From an uncultured Bacteroides sp. (GTDB taxonomy: Bacteria > Bacteroidota > Bacteroidia > Bacteroidales > Bacteroidaceae): DNA of 64,000 nucleotides. Each line of letters starts with the position of its first letter. Positions within the stretch are counted from its first letter, which is position 1. The notes under the pieces were generated by a model. That model was given only the letters and a program-made list of their open reading frames with translations. It was not told the origin of the DNA and searched no databases. This document shows, one piece after another, positions 17,331 through 26,936 of the stretch. Position numbers and translations under genes: made by a program. The stretch is taken from the NCBI GenBank assembly GCA_937890825.1, contig CALADS010000068.1, positions 309,153 through 373,152 on the forward strand, written 5' to 3'.

Positions 17331-19799
17331 ATGAAGAAGTTTGTAGATGTCATATTGCCTTTGCCGCTGAATGCTTGTTTCACCTATCTTCTGCCCGCAC
17401 ATTGTGCCGATGAAGTACAGGTGGGATGCAGGGTTGTGGTACCCTTCGGCAAAAAGAAATATTATACAGGTATTGTACGTACCATTCATTACCAGGAACC
17501 GGTAGACTACGAAGTAAAAGAGGTAACTGAACTATTGGATAAGACTCCGTTACTCTTGCCTGTGCAGCTTGATTTCTGGGAATGGCTGGCAAGTTATTAT
17601 CTTTGCTCTTTGGGCGATGTGTATAAGGCGGCCCTTCCTTCGGGATTAAAGTTGGAGAGTGAATCCATCGTGTGCTATCATGCTGATTCTGATAACCAGG
17701 AGAATCTGAATGAACGCGAGATAAAGTTGATGGAACTCTTACGGATTAATCCGGAACAAAGCATTACGAAACTAGGGAAGGATAGTGGATGCAGGCATAT
17801 CCTGTCTGTGGTAAAATCTCTTTTAGACAAGGGATTGGTGGTGGTGAAGGAAGAGTTGAAGCGCACTTACAAACCGAAGATGGAAGTACGGGTTCGGCTG
17901 TCACCGGAGGTCTGCGAGGAGTATCGGTTGCATGAATTGTTTGATGAATTGCATAGACGGGCTCCGAAGCAACTGGATTTACTGATGAAGTATGTCGAAC
18001 TGTCCGGTTGTTTCGGCCGGGCGGTAATACGTGAAGTAAGTAAGTCTGAATTACTGAAGCGGGCATCTTCTACACCGGCTGTGTTTCAAGCCTTGGTGGA
18101 AAAGGGCATTCTGGAGATTTATCAGCAGGAAGTGGGTCGTTTGGGAGATTTCGCTACGGAGGAGACCGTGCAAGCATTGAACCCTTTAAACAGCTATCAA
18201 AGTCAGGCTTATCAGGAAATTCTGCAAACCTTTCAGTCTAAAAATGTCTGTCTGTTGCATGGGGTGACTGGTAGCGGAAAAACAGAAATCTATATTCATC
18301 TGATACACGAAATGCTGAGCCAAGGCAAGCAGGTGCTTTATCTGTTGCCGGAGATAGCTCTGACTACACAGATAACCGATCGCCTGAAGCGGGTGTTCGG
18401 TCATAAGCTGGGGGTCTATCATTCCAAATTCCCGGATGCCGAACGGGTGGAAATCTGGCAGAAGCAGTTGAGTGCCCAAGGATACGACATTATTTTAGGT
18501 GTACGTTCTTCCATATTTCTTCCCTTTCGTAATTTAGGCTTGGTGATAGTGGATGAGGAGCATGAAACCACTTATAAGCAGCAAGACCCCGCTCCGCGTT
18601 ATCATGCCCGTAATGCAGCTATTGTGTTGGCTTCGTTGATGGGTGCAAAGACTGTATTGGGAACGGCTACTCCCTCTATAGAAACCTGGCAGAATACGCA
18701 ATTGGGCAAATATGGATTGGTATCACTTACCCATCGTTACAGCGAGATGCAGCTTCCTGAAATATTACCTGTAGACCTTCATTTGCTCAGACATCAGAAG
18801 CGGATGAAAGGACCTTTTTCTCCTTTGCTTTTGCAGTATGTACGCGAAGCTTTGGAGCGAAAGGAACAAGTCATTCTGTTTCAGAATCGTCGTGGATTTG
18901 CACCGCTGGTAGAATGTCACACTTGCGGCTGGGTACCTAAGTGTAAAAATTGTGATGTGAGCCTTACGTATCATAAGGGGCTGAACCAGCTTACTTGTCA
19001 CTATTGTGGCTGTACTTATCAGGTACCCCGTATATGTCCGGCTTGTGAAGGAGTGGATTTGCGTAGCAGAGGGTTTGGTACGGAAAAGATAGAAGATGAA
19101 ATTCAGCAGATTTTTCCCGAAGCCAGGGTGGCTAGGATGGATTTGGATACCACCCGTACCCGTACGGCATACGAGCGCATCATTGCAGATTTTGAGCAGG
19201 GAAAAACTGATATTTTAATTGGTACACAAATGGTTTCCAAGGGGCTGGATTTCGATCACGTCAGTGTAGTAGGTATATTGGATGCTGATACCATGCTGAA
19301 CTATCCCGATTTCAGGTCGTATGAGCGGGCGTTTCAGTTGATGGCTCAGGTGGCTGGCCGTGCAGGTAGGAAGAATAAACAAGGTGTAGTGCTTTTGCAA
19401 ACCACCCATGTGGAGCATCCGATTATATCTCAAGTCATCAGACACGATTATGAAGGAATGGTCGATGGTCAGTTGGCCGAACGGCAGTTGTTTCATTACC
19501 CGCCGTATTATCGGTTGTTCTATGTATACCTAAAAAACCGCAATGAAGCTTTGTTGGAACTGATGGCGCAGACCATGGCCGGAAAATTGAGGGCTGTATT
19601 TGGTCCCCGTGTCTTAGGTCCTGACAAGCCGCCCGTATCCAGAGTGCAGTTGCTCTATATTCGGAAGATTGTGTTAAAAGTAGAACATGCTGCTCCTCTG
19701 GCGCGTGTGCGGGAGTGTCTGTTGCAAGTACAGAAAGAAATGCTGATGGAAGATCGTTTTAAATCATTGATTGTGTACTATGATGTAGACCCCTTGTAG
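17331..19799 (+). CDS. priA: Primosomal protein N', replication-restart helicase
   Basis: 822 residues. An N-terminal 3' DNA-binding domain (ADEVQVGCRVVVPFGKK, about 25-41) is followed by the helicase core: motif I GVTGSGKTE (about 310), motif II DEEH, and GTATPS. A zinc-binding insert carries eight cysteines (CHTCGW, CKNCDVS, CHYCGC, CPACEG, about 525-570), then QVAGRAGR as motif VI. It reloads the replicative helicase at stalled forks. Length and order are normal. A -7-like TATCTTTA (17314-17321) lies close to the start. Confidence 0.96.
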   Translation: MKKFVDVILPLPLNACFTYLLPAHCADEVQVGCRVVVPFGKKKYYTGIVRTIHYQEPVDYEVKEVTELLDKTPLLLPVQLDFWEWLASYYLCSLGDVYKAALPSGLKLESESIVCYHADSDNQENLNEREIKLMELLRINPEQSITKLGKDSGCRHILSVVKSLLDKGLVVVKEELKRTYKPKMEVRVRLSPEVCEEYRLHELFDELHRRAPKQLDLLMKYVELSGCFGRAVIREVSKSELLKRASSTPAVFQALVEKGILEIYQQEVGRLGDFATEETVQALNPLNSYQSQAYQEILQTFQSKNVCLLHGVTGSGKTEIYIHLIHEMLSQGKQVLYLLPEIALTTQITDRLKRVFGHKLGVYHSKFPDAERVEIWQKQLSAQGYDIILGVRSSIFLPFRNLGLVIVDEEHETTYKQQDPAPRYHARNAAIVLASLMGAKTVLGTATPSIETWQNTQLGKYGLVSLTHRYSEMQLPEILPVDLHLLRHQKRMKGPFSPLLLQYVREALERKEQVILFQNRRGFAPLVECHTCGWVPKCKNCDVSLTYHKGLNQLTCHYCGCTYQVPRICPACEGVDLRSRGFGTEKIEDEIQQIFPEARVARMDLDTTRTRTAYERIIADFEQGKTDILIGTQMVSKGLDFDHVSVVGILDADTMLNYPDFRSYERAFQLMAQVAGRAGRKNKQGVVLLQTTHVEHPIISQVIRHDYEGMVDGQLAERQLFHYPPYYRLFYVYLKNRNEALLELMAQTMAGKLRAVFGPRVLGPDKPPVSRVQLLYIRKIVLKVEHAAPLARVRECLLQVQKEMLMEDRFKSLIVYYDVDPL

Positions 19800-19801
19800 T
19801 G

Positions 19802-21013
19802 CTAGATGCTTTCGAACATCCTGCTGCGAGCCAACATGCAGGCACCGATGATTCCAGCTCTGTCTTTCAGTTTGGAGTTCAGAATGACGGAATCCTTATT
19901 GACCAGATTCAGCGAATATTTTCGCACGGCTGTTTTGATGGGTTGTAAGATGTAGTCACCTGTAAGAGATAAACTTCCTCCTATGATTACCATTTCAGGG
20001 TTAAACAGGTTGATAAGTCCGGCAATCTGCTTTCCGAGTTTTTGTCCAATCTCCTCTACAATTTCGATGCATAATAAATCCTCCTTGTTGACGGCAGCGA
20101 TGATTTCGTCTAACGTCAGCAGATTGTCTTTGGTGCGGATGCGTTTCGAAAGAATGGAACTTTCTCCATCACTGATTCTTTTCAAGAGAATTCGATGCAA
20201 GGCCGATCCCGACGCTTCTGTTTCCAGACATCCTTTCTTTCCACAATGGCAGATGATTTCATTCTCAAAAGCGTTGATATGTCCGAATTCCCCGGAGAAT
20301 CCAGATTTCCCCGTATAAATTTTCCCATCAATGATGATGCCTATTCCCAATCCCCAACTGATGTTGACAAACAGAATATTCTTTTCACCATTGACGCATC
20401 CTTTCATATATTCTCCATAAGTCATGGCGCGGGTGTCATTGTCTATGCATACAGGATACTCCAGTTTCTCGCTAAATACTTCAGCCAACGGTCGTTCTGA
20501 GAAATTGAAAATGCTGAAACTATATCCAGACTCCGGATTCACACGACCGGAAATGTTAACGTTGATATTGAGAATTTTTTTATTATTGATGTTGGTGGAC
20601 TGTATAAAGTGGTTGATAATTCCACAGAGATTTTCTAAAGCTTCCGGGTTGTTTTCAAATTTGTAAGGGATGTCATTTTTTTCCTCCACCATGTCTCCTT
20701 TGAAATTAATCAATCCGATGTTGAGCGAGAATTTTTTCACATCTACTCCGATAAAGTATCCGGATTCCGGATTCAACCCATATAAATTGGGGTGTCGTCC
20801 TCCGCTGGTTTCCAATTTCCCATAATCGTTGATGTATCCGTCTTCACTCATTTCATTGATGAATTTGGTTACAGTGGGTACACTGAGGTCCAATTCTTTG
20901 GATAAGTCGGTTATCGTAGCACTGCCATTATATATATAATAGGTAATAATGCGTTTTTTAGTCAATGCGCTTTTGCTACCCATTTCTATTTCCTTTAATA
21001 ATCTATGTTCCAT
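19802..21013 (-). CDS. ROK-family transcriptional regulator (NagC/XylR type)
   Basis: 403 residues. An N-terminal winged helix-turn-helix (about 20-75; SATITDLSKELDLSVPTVTK) precedes a ROK sugar-kinase-like domain. The domain has the zinc motif CHCGKKGCLE (about 255-264) and SGEFGHI just before it. Such proteins are usually repressors released by a sugar or sugar phosphate. It is transcribed away from the large glycan locus across a 303-bp AT-rich gap and ends 2 bp from convergent priA. It is the only regulator next to that locus, so control of the locus by this protein is a reasonable inference; the inducer may be an amino sugar. Confidence 0.88.
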   Translation of the reverse strand: MEHRLLKEIEMGSKSALTKKRIITYYIYNGSATITDLSKELDLSVPTVTKFINEMSEDGYINDYGKLETSGGRHPNLYGLNPESGYFIGVDVKKFSLNIGLINFKGDMVEEKNDIPYKFENNPEALENLCGIINHFIQSTNINNKKILNINVNISGRVNPESGYSFSIFNFSERPLAEVFSEKLEYPVCIDNDTRAMTYGEYMKGCVNGEKNILFVNISWGLGIGIIIDGKIYTGKSGFSGEFGHINAFENEIICHCGKKGCLETEASGSALHRILLKRISDGESSILSKRIRTKDNLLTLDEIIAAVNKEDLLCIEIVEEIGQKLGKQIAGLINLFNPEMVIIGGSLSLTGDYILQPIKTAVRKYSLNLVNKDSVILNSKLKDRAGIIGACMLARSRMFESI

Positions 21014-21316
21014 ATCTCATTATTTTAATTATGACAAATATATTAAATTATTTCATTATTTTATTTCCGTCTTTGATTTAATTTATTTTTTTATATTGAC
21101 GCAAGCGGTGTTTTTATTATATTTTTTGTAAATGAGTTTTTCTATAAGAATAGTTTACATATTTTAGATGTGATATATGATTATATAAATTCATTTATTT
21201 ATGTTCTATATCATGTTTTATAATAAAAATGTTTATTATATATTCTTTATTTAGTAAAAGTATATATCTTTGCGTTGAATATAATTTAATATATGTATTA
21301 ATAATAGGTTTATGCT
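21014..21316. promoter_or_regulatory. Divergent AT-rich control region of the glycan locus
   Basis: This 303-bp gap between the ROK gene and the first locus gene is extremely AT-rich. On the plus strand TATCTTTG (21265-21272) fits the -7 consensus, 44 bp before the first start codon. On the minus strand CAAATATA (21035-21042) reads as TATATTTG, 21 bp before the ROK start. No convincing -33 boxes are seen on either side, which fits regulated promoters. I could not identify a clear palindromic operator by eye. Confidence 0.55.
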
Positions 21317-23188
21317 ATGAGGAATATATTCATATTTTGTTTGGTTAGTATTTATATGCTCAGTACGTCATGCGCGAAGAAGCATTTATCAGAAGTGGAT
21401 GTTTTGATTGTTGGTGGTGGAGCAAGTGGCGTAGCTGCGGGAATTCAGTCTTCTAGAATGGGCGTAACTACTTTGATCATAGAGGAAACGGATTGGCTAG
21501 GAGGAATGCTTACAGCTGGTGGAGTGAGTGCTATAGATGGTAACAATAATTTGCCTGCTGGAATTTGGGGGGAGTTTAGATCTAAATTAGCGCTACATTA
21601 TGGAGGTTTGGATTCGTTGAAAACAGGTTGGGTCAGTAATGTCCTTTTTGAGCCATCAGTAGGGAATAAGATTTTTCATCAAATGGTTCAAACAGAGAAA
21701 TTGTTAAGCGTAAAAAAGAGAACTGTATTAAATAATTTGTGTAAAGTTGGACAAGGTTGGCGTGCAGAAATATTTTCAGAATCAGATGGTACTGCAATTG
21801 TTTATGCTAAAGTTGTCATTGATGCTACAGAACTTGGAGATGTTGCTAAATTATGTGGTGTAAAGTATGATATCGGTATGGAAAGTCGGTATGATACTAA
21901 AGAGGATATCTCTCCAGAAAAGGCTAATAATATTGTTCAAGATTTAACCTATGTAGCTACACTAAAAGATTATGGTAAAGATGTAACAATTCCCCGTCCA
22001 ATGGGATATGACCCAAAGGAGTTTGCTTGTGCGTGCGCAAATCCCATATGTCTTACACCTAAAGAACCAGATAGAGTTTGGTCTAAGGATATGATGATTA
22101 CTTATGGTAAATTACCAAATAAAAAGTATATGATCAATTGGCCAATTGAGGGAAATGATTACTATGTAAATTTAATTGAGATGTCGCCTCGTGAACGTCA
22201 AGTGGCTATAGAATATGCTAAGCATTACACGATGTGTTTCCTTTATTTTATCCAACATGAATTAGGTTATAACACCTTAGGATTGGCTGATGACGAGTAT
22301 CCAACAGAAGATAAATTACCCTTTATTCCTTATTATCGCGAATCTAGACGTATTCATGGAAAGGTCCGTTTTACTTTGAATCATATAGTTGCCCCTTATC
22401 AACAGGCACAAAAATTGTATCGTACTTGTATTGCTGTAGGGGATTATCCTGTGGATCACCATCATACACGTTATCATGGTTATGAAGAATTACCCAACTT
22501 GTATTTTTATCCAATTCCTTCTTACGGTTTGCCATTAGGTACATTAATACCTCAACAGGTGAAGAATTTAATAGTTGCAGAAAAATCTATTTCTGTATCA
22601 AATATAGCCAATGGGACTACACGTTTGCAGCCTGTTGTATTGCAAATAGGTCAGGCTGCTGGAGCATTGGCAGCATTGGCTGTTTCTCAAGAAAAAATGG
22701 TAGATGAAGTGGAAGTTCGTGATGTACAAAATGCAATTTTGGCAGCCAAGGGTTATTTGTTGCCTTATTTGGATGTACCTGTATCCGATGTGCGCTTTCA
22801 ATCTTATCAGCGTATAGGTTCTACTGGGATTTTAAAGGGAGTAGGACGTAATGTAGAATGGAGCAATCAGACATGGTTGCGTGCGGATACTGTTTTATTG
22901 ACTTCAGAATTAGAAGGGTTGAAAGATTTGTATCCTGAATCACAGTGGCAGAAAGATAGTGAGACTATGACAGTTAAGCAAGCTGTTCATTTGATAGAAG
23001 AGATAGCAAAGAAGGAGCAATTATCGTTGAAAGGAGAAAAACAAGTTGAAAATGTGTGGAAGAATTTTGGTTTAGGTAAGTTGGATTGGGATAAGCAAAT
23101 TCTTCGCGGTGAAATGGCCGTGTTATTGGACCAGCTTTTGGATCCTTTTAATCGAAAGCCTGTAGATATAACAGGAGAATTTAAATAA
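21317..23188 (+). CDS. Exported FAD-dependent oxidoreductase lipoprotein
   Basis: 623 residues with a lipoprotein signal (MLSTSC, Cys19) directly followed by a Rossmann FAD-binding motif GGGASG (GxGxxG at Gly33-Gly35-Gly38) and the ADP-binding glutamate in LIIEE. The core (about 27-470, including GNKIFHQMV and NGTTRLQPV near 434-442) matches the FAD_oxidored family; the last ~130 residues are an uncharacterised extension. It probably oxidises a sugar or glycan-derived group outside the cytoplasm. A Sec/lipoprotein signal on a flavoprotein is notable. It is the first gene of the glycan locus. The substrate and electron acceptor are unknown. Confidence 0.82.
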   Translation: MRNIFIFCLVSIYMLSTSCAKKHLSEVDVLIVGGGASGVAAGIQSSRMGVTTLIIEETDWLGGMLTAGGVSAIDGNNNLPAGIWGEFRSKLALHYGGLDSLKTGWVSNVLFEPSVGNKIFHQMVQTEKLLSVKKRTVLNNLCKVGQGWRAEIFSESDGTAIVYAKVVIDATELGDVAKLCGVKYDIGMESRYDTKEDISPEKANNIVQDLTYVATLKDYGKDVTIPRPMGYDPKEFACACANPICLTPKEPDRVWSKDMMITYGKLPNKKYMINWPIEGNDYYVNLIEMSPRERQVAIEYAKHYTMCFLYFIQHELGYNTLGLADDEYPTEDKLPFIPYYRESRRIHGKVRFTLNHIVAPYQQAQKLYRTCIAVGDYPVDHHHTRYHGYEELPNLYFYPIPSYGLPLGTLIPQQVKNLIVAEKSISVSNIANGTTRLQPVVLQIGQAAGALAALAVSQEKMVDEVEVRDVQNAILAAKGYLLPYLDVPVSDVRFQSYQRIGSTGILKGVGRNVEWSNQTWLRADTVLLTSELEGLKDLYPESQWQKDSETMTVKQAVHLIEEIAKKEQLSLKGEKQVENVWKNFGLGKLDWDKQILRGEMAVLLDQLLDPFNRKPVDITGEFK

Positions 23189-23219
23189 TAAATAATATAA
23201 CCCATCTAATACATGAAAG

Positions 23220-24311
23220 ATGAATAGTAGAAGAAACTTTTTAAAGAAAGCAGCATTGACAGGTGCTTCTGTAATGGCTGTCCCTTCCTTGTTGGGTAAT
23301 TCATTTGTTGAAGAGGCTGTCTCAGATAATGCAGTGGCCGCAGAATGTGCAGGTAAGTTAATTGTTCCCAAGGCACAGGGACTACAAATTACAGGAACTT
23401 TTTTAGATGAGATCTCCCATGACATACCCCATCAGAACTGGGGTGAGAAAGAATGGGACTTGGATTTTCAGCACATGAAGCGTATAGGTATTGATACGGT
23501 GATTATGATACGTTCTGGTTATCGTAAATTTATTACGTATCCTTCCAAGTATTTGTTGAAGAAAGGTTGTTATATGCCATCGGTTGATTTATTGGATATG
23601 TATTTGCGTCTGGCTCAGAAATACGGCATGAAATTTTATTTCGGTCTGTATGATTCTGGCCGTTATTGGGATACCGGAGATTTAAGCTGGGAGATAGAAG
23701 ACAATAAATATGTGATAGATGAGGTGTGGAAGAACTATGGTCATTACAAAAGTTTTGGCGGATGGTATATCAGCGGAGAAATCAGCCGTGCTACTAAAGG
23801 TGCAATTGATGCATTCCACGCTATGGGAAAACAATGTAAAGATGTATCGGGCGGACTTCCTACATTTATATCTCCTTGGATAGACGGTAAGAAAGCAGTG
23901 ATGGCCAGCGGTTCTTCTCTAACCAAAGATGAGGCTGTGTCTGTGGAACAGCATGAGCGTGAATGGAATGAAATATTTGACGGTATTCACGATGTGGTAG
24001 ATGCTTGTGCATTTCAAGATGGTCATATTGATTACGATGAATTGGATGCATTTTTCACCGTGAATAAAAAACTGGCAGATAAATATGGGATGAAATGTTG
24101 GACGAATGCTGAAACATTCGACCGGGATATGCCGATTAAATTTTTCCCAATTAAGTTCGACAAGTTGCGTATGAAACTGGAAGCAGCTAAACGGGTCGGG
24201 TACGACAAAGCCATAACTTTTGAGTTTTCTCATTTCATGAGTCCACAGTCTGCCTATCTGCAAGCCGGACATTTATACGACAGATATCGGGAATATTTCA
24301 ATCTCAGGTAA
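23220..24311 (+). CDS. DUF4434 family protein with Tat-type signal (first copy)
   Basis: 363 residues. The N-terminus MNSRRNFLKKA is a twin-arginine motif (RRxFLK, Arg4-Arg5) followed by a hydrophobic stretch. The mature domain is DUF4434, a predicted TIM-barrel glycosidase-like fold. Conserved features shared with the second copy at 26937 are FLDEIS-DIPHQNWG, GGWYISGEISR (a likely catalytic glutamate) and ITFEFSHFMSP near the end. It is presumably a periplasmic glycoside-active enzyme, but no activity can be assigned from sequence. The gene is 31 bp after the FAD lipoprotein. Confidence 0.8.
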   Translation: MNSRRNFLKKAALTGASVMAVPSLLGNSFVEEAVSDNAVAAECAGKLIVPKAQGLQITGTFLDEISHDIPHQNWGEKEWDLDFQHMKRIGIDTVIMIRSGYRKFITYPSKYLLKKGCYMPSVDLLDMYLRLAQKYGMKFYFGLYDSGRYWDTGDLSWEIEDNKYVIDEVWKNYGHYKSFGGWYISGEISRATKGAIDAFHAMGKQCKDVSGGLPTFISPWIDGKKAVMASGSSLTKDEAVSVEQHEREWNEIFDGIHDVVDACAFQDGHIDYDELDAFFTVNKKLADKYGMKCWTNAETFDRDMPIKFFPIKFDKLRMKLEAAKRVGYDKAITFEFSHFMSPQSAYLQAGHLYDRYREYFNLR

Positions 24312-24331
24312 TCAAAATCAGTTTAATAGGT

Positions 24332-25735
24332 ATGAAATCGAATATAAATTTTTCTTATTTGATATTCCTGTCTGTTGTTGCAGCGTTGGGAGGTTTCTTG
24401 TTCGGATATGATACTGCGGTCATATCCGGCACAACCTCTCAAGTGACTTCTGTTTTCGGGTTGGATACCTTGCAGCAAGGGTGGTATGTAGGATGTGCCT
24501 TGATAGGTTCTATTGCAGGCGTGCTGATGTCTGGTTTATTGAGTGACAAGTTAGGACGGAAGTTGACGATGATCCTTTCAGCAGTTATGTTTTCAGTATC
24601 GGCTATCGGATGTGCCTTCTGTGCAGATTTTAATCAACTGGTGGTTTATCGTATCATTGGTGGTGTAGGTATTGGTGTGGTATCGGTTGTTTCCCCCTTG
24701 TATATTTCAGAAGTTTCCGTGGCACAATATCGGGGGCGGTTGGTCAGCTTGTATCAGTTGGCTGTCACTGTAGGTTTCTTAGGTGCCTATCTGATGAATT
24801 ATCAGTTATTGGCATGGTCAGAAAGTGCGGTGTCCAGTGCTGATGGTGGATGGGTGAACCTGATTTTTGTGGATGAAGTCTGGCGTGGTATGCTGGGTAT
24901 GGAAACCATTCCGGCTTTACTTTTCTTCCTGATAATTTTTTTCATTCCCGAGAGTCCGCGCTGGCTGATTGTCCAACGTAAAGAGCAACAAGCTTTTGGT
25001 ATTTTGGAACGCATATATCAATCTGCCAGTGAAGCTACTTATCAGTTGCAGGAAACCCGTAGTATGATAGCCTCTTCTGCACAATCAGATTGGCGTTTGT
25101 TGTTGCAGCCTGGCATTCGTAAGGCAGTGTTCATTGGTGCCGGTATTGCCATATTAGGACAATTCATGGGTGTGAATGCCGTGCTTTATTATGGGCCTTC
25201 CATTTTCGAGAATGCAGGTTTGTCTGGAGGAGATTCTTTGTTTTATCAAGTGATGATTGGTTTGGTCAATACTTTGACTACCATCTTGGCTTTGATTATT
25301 ATTGATAAAGTAGGCCGTAAGAAGTTGGTCTATTACGGAGTATCGGGTATGGTGGTCTCTTTATGCTGCATCGCTTTTTATTTTGCTTTCGGTGATGTTT
25401 GGCAGATTCCTTCTTGGGTATTACTGTTTTTCTTTTTGGTTTATGTGTTTTGTTGTGCTGTATCCATTTGTGCAGTTATTTTTGTGCTGCTCAGCGAAAT
25501 GTATCCAACAAAGATTCGCGGGTTGGCCATGTCCATTGCCGGTTTTGCATTGTGGATTGGTACTTATCTCATCGGACAACTTACGCCGTGGATGCTTCAA
25601 TCGCTTACTCCCACAGGGACTTTCCTACTTTTTGCAGTGATGTGTGTGCCCTATATCCTGATTATCTGGAAACTCATACCGGAAACTGCAGGAAAGTCTC
25701 TTGAAGAGATTGAGCGTTATTGGATAAAGAATTAA
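24332..25735 (+). CDS. Sugar-porter MFS transporter (XylE-like)
   Basis: 467 residues with 12 hydrophobic spans and the sugar-porter signatures GFLFGYDTAVISG (about 22-34), DKLGRK after span 2, PESPRWL (about 207-213), DKVGRKKL and the C-terminal PETAGKSLEEIE. It should import a released mono- or disaccharide from the periplasm with protons. It lies between the first DUF4434 gene and the AGE epimerase gene, which suggests it delivers that enzyme's substrate. Confidence 0.93.
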   Translation: MKSNINFSYLIFLSVVAALGGFLFGYDTAVISGTTSQVTSVFGLDTLQQGWYVGCALIGSIAGVLMSGLLSDKLGRKLTMILSAVMFSVSAIGCAFCADFNQLVVYRIIGGVGIGVVSVVSPLYISEVSVAQYRGRLVSLYQLAVTVGFLGAYLMNYQLLAWSESAVSSADGGWVNLIFVDEVWRGMLGMETIPALLFFLIIFFIPESPRWLIVQRKEQQAFGILERIYQSASEATYQLQETRSMIASSAQSDWRLLLQPGIRKAVFIGAGIAILGQFMGVNAVLYYGPSIFENAGLSGGDSLFYQVMIGLVNTLTTILALIIIDKVGRKKLVYYGVSGMVVSLCCIAFYFAFGDVWQIPSWVLLFFFLVYVFCCAVSICAVIFVLLSEMYPTKIRGLAMSIAGFALWIGTYLIGQLTPWMLQSLTPTGTFLLFAVMCVPYILIIWKLIPETAGKSLEEIERYWIKN

Positions 25736-25759
25736 TCGATCTTATAAAATATAAAGACT

Positions 25760-26929
25760 ATGGATTTTAAGAAATTAGCAGAACAGTACAAGAGTGAGTT
25801 GTTGGATAGTGTGCTTCCTTTTTGGTTAGAGCATTCTCAGGATCATGAATATGGAGGCTATTATACTTGCTTGCGTCAAGATGGAAGTGTGTTTGATACC
25901 GATAAGTTTATTTGGCTGCAAGGGCGTGAGGTATGGCTTTTCTCTATGCTTTACAACAAGGTTGAGAAGCGTCAGGAGTGGCTCGATTGTGCCATTCAGG
26001 GAGGAGAATTTTTAAAGAAGTACGGTCATGATGGAAATTACAATTGGTATTTTTCTTTAGATCGTCAGGGTAATCCGTTGGTCGAACCGTATAATATTTT
26101 TTCCTATACCTTTGCCACTATGGCATTTGGTCAGTTGAGTTTGGCTACCGGTAATCAGGAATATGCTGAGATAGCTAAAAAAACCTTTGATATCATTTTA
26201 TCAAAGGTAGATAACCCCAAGGGTAAGTGGAATAAATTGCATCCCGGCACTCGTAATCTAAAGGGTTTTTCCTTACCTATGATTCTTTGTAATTTGGCAT
26301 TGGAAATAGAACATCTGCTCGATGAAGATTTCTTGGTAAAGACGATGGATACCTGCATCCATGAAGTGATGGAAGTGTTCTTGCGTCCCGAGTTGGGCGG
26401 TATCATTGTAGAAAACCTGAATGCCGACAATAGCCTGGTAGATTGCTTTGAAGGCCGTCAGGTGACGCCCGGACATGGCACTGAAGCCATGTGGTTCATT
26501 ATGGATTTGGGTAAGCGTTTGAATCGTCCCGAACTGATTGAAAAGGCGAAAGACACTGCCTTGAAGATGCTGGAATATGGTTGGGACAAGGAGTACGAAG
26601 GAATCTTCTACTTTATGGATCGGAACGGCAATCCTCCCCAGCAGTTGGAATGGGATCAGAAATTGTGGTGGGTGCATATTGAAACCTTGATCTCCATGCT
26701 GAAGGGTTATCAACTTACTGGAGACCAGCGTTGCTTGGATTGGTTTGAAAAGGTACATAATTATACTTGGAATCACTTCAAAGATAAAGAACATCCCGAA
26801 TGGTTTGGTTATCTGAATCGTCGCGGTGAAGTGCTTTTGCCGTTAAAAGGAGGCAAATGGAAAGGCTGTTTCCACGTGCCTAGAGGGTTGTATCAGTGCT
26901 GGCAAGTATTGGAGTATCTATCAAAATAA
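25760..26929 (+). CDS. AGE-family sugar 2-epimerase
   Basis: 389 residues without signal peptide, forming an (alpha/alpha)6 barrel. Typical AGE motifs are KFIWLQGREVW (about 49-59), the R-x-L-H-PGTRNLKG region, TPGHGTEAMWF (about 236-246) and EWDQKLWWVHIE. Members interconvert N-acylglucosamine and N-acylmannosamine, or glucose- and mannose-type units of disaccharides. Next to an importer and downstream of a locus encoding a hexosaminidase, an N-acylglucosamine 2-epimerase is the most likely role, but a cellobiose-type epimerase cannot be excluded. It acts in the cytosol. Confidence 0.85.
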   Translation: MDFKKLAEQYKSELLDSVLPFWLEHSQDHEYGGYYTCLRQDGSVFDTDKFIWLQGREVWLFSMLYNKVEKRQEWLDCAIQGGEFLKKYGHDGNYNWYFSLDRQGNPLVEPYNIFSYTFATMAFGQLSLATGNQEYAEIAKKTFDIILSKVDNPKGKWNKLHPGTRNLKGFSLPMILCNLALEIEHLLDEDFLVKTMDTCIHEVMEVFLRPELGGIIVENLNADNSLVDCFEGRQVTPGHGTEAMWFIMDLGKRLNRPELIEKAKDTALKMLEYGWDKEYEGIFYFMDRNGNPPQQLEWDQKLWWVHIETLISMLKGYQLTGDQRCLDWFEKVHNYTWNHFKDKEHPEWFGYLNRRGEVLLPLKGGKWKGCFHVPRGLYQCWQVLEYLSK

Positions 26930-26936
26930 GAATATT

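Noticed and set aside
20949..21131. Small hydrophobic plus-strand frame over the ROK start
   Set aside because: It is AT-rich chance coding that overlaps the ROK start and the control region.
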